From NCBI RefSeq assembly GCF_007655135.1, contig NC_045130.1, positions 12,710,001 to 12,774,000 on the forward strand: a stretch of DNA of 64,000 nt, read 5' to 3'. Both the position numbers and the translations under genes were made by a program. This DNA comes from Punica granatum (Eukaryota > Streptophyta > Magnoliopsida > Myrtales > Lythraceae). Under the pieces are notes generated by a model. The model had not been told where the DNA came from. It was given only the letters and a program-made list of their open reading frames with translations, and searched no databases. Of this stretch, positions 57,456 to 64,000 are shown in pieces (position 1 is the stretch's first letter; each line of letters begins with the position of its first letter).

Positions 57456-58946
57456 TTATGAAGCTTTCCACCTCCTGGAAATACGGTCATAAGTTTCTCT
57501 TGAACTCCTCCCCACCCTATAGAAGGAATCTTTTAGCTTTCCCATTGTTGACTCAGAGATACCAATTCTCTTGTCAAGCATATCTTCTAAGAACCTCCTA
57601 ACCTCTGACAACCTTCCCAAACTCTGGAGCCCCAGAAGGAGTGCATTTGCACTGGCATCGAGATGCGAAAAACGGTTCTCGATCATGTAGTTCCATATCT
57701 CTGTTCCTGTTTCAGGGTCATCACCATCGAAAAACATGGCTATAGCTGCAGCACAATTAGAATGTGTTGGGGGGAACTCATTCTTGATCATCTCAGAGAA
57801 AAACTTGGCTGCTTCAGGAACCTTCTTGTTCTTGACCAGACAATGGAAGATCATGTTGTAGGACAGCGAATCTGGAAAAACTCCGTGGAATACCATATCA
57901 TCAAGCAGGCAAAATGCGTGATTGATCTCATTTTGTTTGCACAGGAGACCGATCATCGCATTGTACATCGTCAAGTTGGGCATCAACCCCCTCCCAACCA
58001 TAATATCCCACAACTGGAGAGCGTTGCTGGAATCATTGTTCTTAATGAGAATATCAAGTGCGTTGGAAAGGAATTTCAAACCTGGCAAGCAGTTCTTTCT
58101 CTTCATCACTCGAAGAAACTTGATAGCCTCCTCAGCCTGAGACCCCCGAACAAGAGTCGTCAAGAAAGCATCATAAGCCGACACGTTCAATGGGCTCCAC
58201 CCCACGTGGACTACCATCTCGCCAAAAGTTGTCTTGGCCTTGGTGACATTGCCTTCCTTCTCCCACCCTTCGAACAGAAGGGTGAATGTATCTCCATCAG
58301 GGTTTATCTTTGTCTTGATCTTATCGTAGAACTCGAGTGCCTTCGAAGTCTGATTGTCCTCACGGCAGATCGCACTCAGCAGTGAATTGACAGCAAGCAC
58401 GTCCTGTTCAACTCCGTACTTGTTCATCACATCGAAGGTCATAATGGCCTCGTTGAACCTCCCAGCACTGCAGTAGTTCCCAAAAATGGATGTGAACGTC
58501 GTCAGTGAGAGGGCGCCCTCTTGCTTCATCGATCTTATCGCATCCCACATTTGCTCAAACAGCTGGTTTTTGCCAAGCAAATCAACCATGAGGTTCCACG
58601 AATAAGTCGAATGCTTGTGGGAGTGCCCTGCCCAGCGAAAGAACTTCACAGCCGACCCAGGATAGTTATATGAAAACTGGAGGACTTCTTCCACGAGGGC
58701 AGGGCTTGATGGGATTCCCGTGGACCCGAGGACACCCTCAATGTTCCCGGGTGGGGCCCGAACAAGGATCTCACAGAGGATTTTCGCCATTGGGGAGATA
58801 TCGGGAGCATCCACGTGGGACGGGAACTCGCGGGGCTGTAAATGGGGCGGTGGTTGAATGAACGAATTGTTGTTTTCCGAAGATGGAAACATCTTAGGAG
58901 GGTGCCTAAGACCCGACGCTTTAGAGTTCTCAGTCATAGCTTCCAT
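57456..58946 (-). CDS. P-class pentatricopeptide repeat (PPR) protein
   Basis: An intronless gene of 496 codons, typical of plant PPRs, which bind organelle RNA sequence-specifically in mitochondria or plastids. After a low-complexity head (to about residue 50) and a PAxVEEVLxFSYNYPGSAVKFFRWAG start motif (about 83-107), helical-hairpin repeats of about 35 residues run to about residue 460. Examples: STYSWNLMVDLLGKNQLFEQ, NLTMYNAMIGLLCKQNEINHA, DSLSYNMIFHCLVKNKKVPEA. It ends in a basic tail (ISRRWKAS). There is no E, DYW or SMR domain, so it is P-class. The head lacks a strong canonical presequence, so targeting is uncertain. Start: first ATG of the frame; another follows three codons later. 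A 240-codon frame on the + strand is its shadow. The exact orthologue was not identified. Confidence 0.9.
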   Translation of the reverse strand: MEAMTENSKASGLRHPPKMFPSSENNNSFIQPPPHLQPREFPSHVDAPDISPMAKILCEILVRAPPGNIEGVLGSTGIPSSPALVEEVLQFSYNYPGSAVKFFRWAGHSHKHSTYSWNLMVDLLGKNQLFEQMWDAIRSMKQEGALSLTTFTSIFGNYCSAGRFNEAIMTFDVMNKYGVEQDVLAVNSLLSAICREDNQTSKALEFYDKIKTKINPDGDTFTLLFEGWEKEGNVTKAKTTFGEMVVHVGWSPLNVSAYDAFLTTLVRGSQAEEAIKFLRVMKRKNCLPGLKFLSNALDILIKNNDSSNALQLWDIMVGRGLMPNLTMYNAMIGLLCKQNEINHAFCLLDDMVFHGVFPDSLSYNMIFHCLVKNKKVPEAAKFFSEMIKNEFPPTHSNCAAAIAMFFDGDDPETGTEIWNYMIENRFSHLDASANALLLGLQSLGRLSEVRRFLEDMLDKRIGISESTMGKLKDSFYRVGRSSRETYDRISRRWKAS

Positions 58947-59129
58947 TACAGGAAAACAATCAAACTAAAACCCTCATAAGCAGAGTTCTTTTCATGGAAG
59001 CTTGACATCATGGTCAACGAATTCGCCCAAAAGGAAACACTATGGTCAAGTCACTTCAGAAGTAATTGCGTTAAGCCACATCTTCACCTTTTATGATGAA
59101 CATTGACACACCGATCAGCTGTAATCAGC

Positions 59130-59420
59130 CGTCAGCGTCGAGAGCAAACATCAGTGAATTGTCTATCAGCGAAATCTCTACAGAAGAAAGAGAGAGAGAG
59201 AAAGAGAATGCGAGAGAACCTCTGGAGGAGAGAATGTCGAAGCAGTTTGCCGCCGCCGATGAGTGAATCAACCGCGAAGATTATCGAAGAAGGCGAGAGA
59301 GAGAGAGTGAGCGGGAAAGTTGAAAACTTTAGCGGTGAATCGGAGAGTGTATAAAGCACAATTGATTGCAGAGCAGAGGAGAAGACTGCTACTGATACAC
59401 TCGCCGGAGAACAAAGATGA
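59130..59420 (-). promoter_or_regulatory. Probable PPR leader and promoter region
   Basis: On the minus strand, two CT-rich runs (about 59187-59206 and 59297-59310) and a GC-richer patch precede the PPR gene by 190-470 bases, as in plant 5' UTRs. TATAAA at 59350-59355 is better placed as a + strand TATA box, so transcription in the other direction, away from the PPR gene, is also possible. The only + strand frame after it (from 59417) looks non-coding beyond about 20 codons. Confidence 0.35.
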
Positions 59421-59779
59421 CGAGGGCGGCAACGACGACGACGAAATTGTTGGCTTGGCCGCCATTAATTCTTCGTTTGGATATTTATTTATTTATATTT
59501 ATAAAGCAATTAAAACAGGTTCATCTCAAGCCGAGTACACCCGATTTTTATACCTTTTTTTTTTGTCTTTTTGATATTAAATCTCCATGGCGAGTGGAAC
59601 TATTTTTTATACCTTTCTTTTTTTTTTGGCCTTTTATATTAAAGTATTATTATTTTTAATTTAGACCTATAGAGTGAGTCGACCTATTTTTTGTACTTTC
59701 TCTCTGTTATTTTTTCATCTTTTCAATATTAAAATATTTTTTTTACTTACATGTTTTATATTTTTTTAAGTCTATTATT

Positions 59780-60230
59780 AAGAGGCAAAACTCTTTCTAT
59801 CGTTAATTTTCTCACCATGCAAGACTCGAATTTGCCTCAATTTCTTTTTTACTTTTGTCTATTAAAATAGAATTACTTGTCTATTTGTATTTTCTATTTC
59901 TTTCAAGGTTTTAGAGTATGATATCGAGAAGTCTAATGGATTTTGAGTAATCAAGTCCGTGCTAGGTCTACTAAATGGAAAACTCTCCAAATCGTTAATT
60001 TTCTCCACACACAAGACTCGAATTTGCCTCAATTTTTTTACTTTTATCTATTAAAATAATATTATATGTCTATTTACAATTTTTATTCCTTTTGGGTTTT
60101 GGAGCATGATATCAAGAAATCCAATGAGTTCCGACTAATACAACAAGTTGGGTTGGCCCATTAAGTAGTACAACTCTCACAATCATGAAATTTCTTCATA
60201 GACAAGACACGAATTCCTCTTACAAAAAGA
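59780..60230. repeat. Tandem duplication, about 205-bp unit, carrying the dispersed repeat
   Basis: AACTCTxxxxATCGTTAATTTTCTC, ACAAGACTCGAATTTGCCTCAA, TCTATTAAAATA and GAGTATGATATCGAGAAGTCTAATGG recur at about 59785-59940 and 59980-60130. A partial third begins near 60168 (CAACTCTCACAATC..ACAAGACACGAATT). The units belong to the family best preserved at 62740-62930. Confidence 0.75.
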
Positions 60231-61403
60231 AGTGTTGAAAATCACTTGAACCAACTTATATTTGTTACACTTTGTAATTGTTTTTTTGGGATATTAGATC
60301 CAAGAAAAAATTCGTGAAAAGACCTCAAAGTAATGGTTATATATATATAAATTGGCCCTAATCCTTATTTTATCAAATCTTAACAGAGTGAAAGTACATA
60401 TTTCATAGTATGGTACGCATTAAAAAAAATGTGCCTTTCACATAACAAGAATCAATTATAATTAATTTATAATATAGATTGAGTAAATCCCTTTCATATT
60501 TTAATATAAATTAAAATATATATATGATCATTGCTAATCAAATCTATACAAACTTTTATTTATTTTTCAAATTGAGTACATATTAGAAACATGATAAATC
60601 ACATGCTCTAAATGATGGAAGTCTAAAATAAAGTATCAAAATATCAAATTGAAGAAATATATTCAAGTGTATTCTTTTTAAGAAATAAACTAGAATGAGT
60701 GCTTTAAAAGATACTAACAAAGAAATGGAAAATTGAGGGAGATAGAAAGAGAATGGACGAATAAATACAAGAGAAGTCAAAAGAACTTTTTCTTTTTTCT
60801 TTTCTTGCATATTTAGTTTTGAATACAATTTTGGTGTACTCTAATGTTATACACTTTTTAATATGTACCACAGTTTTAGAAATAACTATTTATAAATAAA
60901 TAAATAAATATATATATATATATATATGCTTATTGTATTAGATCTCTATCACTATTGATCATGTTTTTAATTAAAATTCATTCCTTTAATAATTGCTTGA
61001 AATTCATCAGCTTATCACATTGAATCTTGGATATTGTAATAAATTTCTGAAAATTGGATCAAATATGTCATTTCAATTCGTGCCACATTGGGAAAATACT
61101 GATCAATTATTTGTTTGAAGTACAAATAAATGTGATAATATATAATTAGGTTGAATTTGTAACTCTAGTTAAGATTCTCCATCTAGTACAATGTTCTTCA
61201 TGGAAATTATTAAGGAATATATTATGAAGAGGATTTTTTTCCATCAATGGCATTTTCGAGGGAAAAGTCCCTCAAAAATTCCACGGTAAGTCTCTGGAAA
61301 AGCTTTTTGAAAGTTTTTACAAGGATTTTCGAGGAATTTCTTCCCTCAAAATTTGTCGGGAAATTTTGTCGCAAATTTTGGATTTTCTAGTAGCATCTCC
61401 TTA
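60231..61403. other. AT-rich intergenic
   Basis: No gene; very AT-rich. (TA)n tracts lie at about 60340-60350 and 60909-60927. Confidence 0.5.
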
Positions 61404-62652
61404 GCTAGGGATGGATTGAAGGAGGGTGAAGGGGCTGGGGTGGTAGTCGCCCCCACTAAAATTTTGACATTATATGGAAAATTGTAAGTTTTTTTACCAT
61501 TTTTAGTTAAACTAGTTGACAACCCGTGCAAAACCGAATGAATTATGTTAAGGATATCAATAGATTACAAAAAATCATCTATATACACTAAGAAAAAGCG
61601 ATATCTTTCAACTGGACGATATTTTGATGGATGTGTAATTATCTTGAAAATATTAATTGTAAAAAAGCTTCTTATTAAAGTAAGGCCTGAAACAAAACAA
61701 TCTAAGACTTTCTTTTACTTACATGCATAAATGAATCCCAACTTCATTAGAAATAATAAATTAATAATAATATAATTTTGATTAATAAAATAATATACTT
61801 AGTCAAGCACGCAAAATAATCTTCTTTATCAAGGAAAAACATATTGAAATTGATAATTTGGTTACTTCTTCTAGTCCCAATTCTTTTAATATATAATAAA
61901 CTATTGTACCACCTCAAAATTTATTAAGGTATAGATTAAAAAATAAATGATAAATAAAAATTTTCATGCAAATATAATAGTTCTCAGCAAATAATAAACG
62001 CACTAAACAAATTAACATCCAATAAAAAAGATAATATCCTAAAAAAATACTTTGATAAAAAAAATACATAAATTTGATGATATTGGATTTTGAAAAAACT
62101 TGACGAAGTCTAGTGAATACTTATAAAGTCTTGCGAATTGATAAAATTGATGTAAGATATTAGTGTTAGTATATCGAATAAACATGTACAATATATATAG
62201 TGCAAAGGTCATACAAATTAATAAGGAAATTTCATATTGAATATAAAAATTTCAATATAATGAAATTTTTATTCAGGATATAATAGTTTAAGTTATACTA
62301 TACGATATATATGGCATATGTATAATCGGTAATAGTAGTCCACTGCATATTTTGTTCACTTGTATATATTTTGTTGGACTATATGCATGATATTGCATAT
62401 AATCTATATATTATACTACATAATTAATGATAAAAGAATATACAAAATTTTCTAAATCCATAAGTGATGACGTGGCAATACGAGAGAGTTTTGTTATATA
62501 TTTTTTGATGATGTAGCGGTATGAGAATTCAATTAAAGACTTTATTTTCATATATATATATATATGTGTGTGTATATAAATTAATTATATTCGCCCTCCT
62601 AACTCCCCTAAAGACTCGCCCCCCCAAACCAAAATCCTAGGTACGTCCCTAT
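61404..62652. mobile_element. Old transposon fragment(s), AGGGA-G termini, with nested Helitron-like end
   Basis: CTAGGGATGGATTG at 61405 and ACGTCCCTAT near 62643 are inverted. They adjoin CGCCCCCACTAAAATTTTG and CGCCCCCCCAAACCAAAATCCTAGG, a pattern often seen at plant MITE ends. Inside, ACTAGTTGACAACCCGTGCA (61511-61530) looks like a Helitron 3' terminus in minus orientation. No coding sequence. Boundaries and class are uncertain. Confidence 0.35.
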
Positions 62653-62739
62653 CTTCAGTTATACAAAGATACAATGTTCACATAGTCGAGTTTCTTAACT
62701 CTCGGTGCATATATGAGACCTCATTTTTTTTTGTGTATC

Positions 62740-62930
62740 TTGATATCCGCAAGTCTAATGGGTCTCGACTAATCCAATTTTAACTAAATCAGCCCACTAA
62801 GTAGGGTAGAGCTCTCCTAATATAGATTTTCTCTATTCATAATACTCGAATCCGAAACCTTGTTCAAGGTGAACAAGTGTCGAACCGCTTAAACAAACTC
62901 ACATTGGTCATATAAAAGACCTCTGTTGGT
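62740..62930. repeat. Dispersed repeat, best-preserved copy
   Basis: The order is: ATATCCGCAAGTCTAATGGG, TCTCGACTAATCC, CAGCCCACTAAGTAGGG, AGCTCTCCTAATATAGATTT, TCTCTATTCATAATACTCGAATC, ACCTTGTTCAAGG, GAACAAGTGTCGAACCGC, AAACAAACTCACATTGGTCA. Pieces in the same order occur at 2120-2260, 8620-8795, 18165-18290, 49800-49905 and 59780-60230. Non-coding, class unknown; no inverted termini or A-tail seen. Confidence 0.65.
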
Positions 62931-64000
62931 CAAGATAAACATACCATTCTCGTTCATATGCCTAAAAGCATTTGTCACAACTTAAGCTTGGTTTGAGGGT
63001 GTTGTTGTTGATGAAGAAGTACTAAAACAACATTGCGAAAAATAAGTCATGATTTCAAAATAAGTTAAAGTACTTGGAAAAACTAATTTAAAATTGCTGA
63101 AAGTAAAAAAAAAACCATTATTAATACTTGAAATAGAATAAGTAAAAGCAGATTTCATAACAACCTATTAACTTGCTTAATAAAATTATGTTTGCAACAG
63201 CAATTTCGATCCAAATTGTGGTTTTAAAACTCTTATAAAATACTAAATTTACTTAAAATTATAAGGAAAAGTAATTGTGACACCTCCTACCGTGCTCTCT
63301 TAGTCGAGTTATATTCCGACATGGAAGAGGAAACTACTGCTAAAGGTGAGCTCTAAAGAATATATAAGTCATCAGTCTTTGTCCTTTTCATAAAAAGGGG
63401 AGCACTACAGGAAATTTTCGTGTTGTTAGATTCGGTGACGACTTTGCAACTATTCAAGTCTAAAACTCCAGGAGAGCAATATTATCATCTTTTACCTCAA
63501 CAAAACTGGCATCAATTGTATCAGCCTTCTATTTTCCCTTGTAGCTTAGACCAGCCTTATTGGGACAGATTATTGCATGAAAATGCCTTACATGATGTGG
63601 CCAGACCAAATATAATGATTGAACCATGTGTCAAGAACATGACATTAATTCTAAATTAATCCTAAAAGCCTAATCTTAAAACCCTGAAATCCTAAGATAT
63701 TATTTCCTAAATTAATATTTGGATAATCCTAAAATTAAGAGTATTTCTGGTAATATAATTGTTAATATTATTTCCAAAATTGATATTTGGATAATCCACC
63801 TATTTAAGATCACACCCACCCACTATACAATTAGGTGAATCCATTCCACTGCCTCCGTATTGTTTGAAAATAAGTAAAAGAAGGAGAAAGAGAAGAATCG
63901 AAGTCTTTGGGTCCAAAGAAGAATAAAAGAAGTCACGAAAGACTCCCCTTTGGAAAATGATATTTTTCTCAACCACCACAAAGGAAACAACCAAACGAAA
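62931..64000. other. Intergenic to window end
   Basis: No supported gene. A 29-base motif TATTTCCxAAATTxATATTTGG followed by ATAATCC occurs twice (about 63703-63730 and 63769-63797), a local duplication. The 79-codon frame at 63420-63659 has no recognisable features. The last 100 bases may belong to a feature beyond the window. Confidence 0.4.

Noticed and set aside
57663..58385. 240-codon frame on the + strand
   Set aside because: It lies entirely antisense to the PPR gene, which has clear family motifs; it is a shadow.
1..64000. CRISPR arrays, operons, phage or plasmid features
   Set aside because: None seen; the window is eukaryotic plant DNA, and its short repeats are microsatellites or transposon ends.

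Overview
The window is plant nuclear DNA, almost certainly a eudicot. Genes are split into many short GT-AG exons with AT-rich introns. Intergenic DNA is AT-rich and crowded with microsatellites, MITE-like and foldback elements and tRNA-derived SINEs. The protein families (pectin acetylesterase, RopGEF, P-class PPR, NDR1/HIN1-like) are plant ones. I cannot name the species. There are no bacterial-type operons, CRISPR arrays, phage genes, rRNA genes or intact tRNA genes.

Layout. 1-10 kb is repeat-rich intergenic DNA: a 1.5-kb long-inverted-repeat element, a 260-bp AAT/AAC microsatellite, MITEs and duplicated blocks. 10.7-23.0 kb holds two tandem pectin acetylesterase (PAE) genes on the + strand, each with 12 coding exons and 401 codons. 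They sit in two copies of a roughly 9-kb duplicated unit (about 4.9-13.5 and 14.0-23.6 kb). 23.6-25.8 kb (-) is ALKBH8, an RRM plus AlkB dioxygenase for wobble-uridine tRNA modification. 26.4-31.7 kb (-) is a RopGEF14-type Rho-of-plants exchange factor with 7 coding exons and a tiny first exon. 33.7-41 kb is a transposon island: a SINE with perfect target-site duplication (TSD) and three long-inverted-repeat elements with 9-bp TSDs. Around 45.2 kb is a promoter-like block (TATA, telo box, CT leader) with no coding sequence I can assign. 52.2-52.9 kb (-) is a two-exon NDR1/HIN1-like LEA_2 membrane protein. 57.5-58.9 kb (-) is an intronless P-class PPR gene. 59.4-64 kb is AT-rich repeat DNA.

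The genes do not form one pathway. PAE1 and PAE2 are duplicates acting in the cell wall. ALKBH8 and RopGEF14 are unrelated in function but, from memory, are also near neighbours in Arabidopsis (At1g31600 and At1g31650), which suggests old synteny. The most informative observation is that the DNA after PAE1 carries what looks like a decayed copy of the last ALKBH8 exon. The tandem duplication therefore seems to have copied the PAE gene together with the 3' end of its convergent neighbour. I did not find a convincing new biological system. The gene models were assembled by hand from splice signals and reading frame; they are frame-consistent throughout but have no transcript support here.
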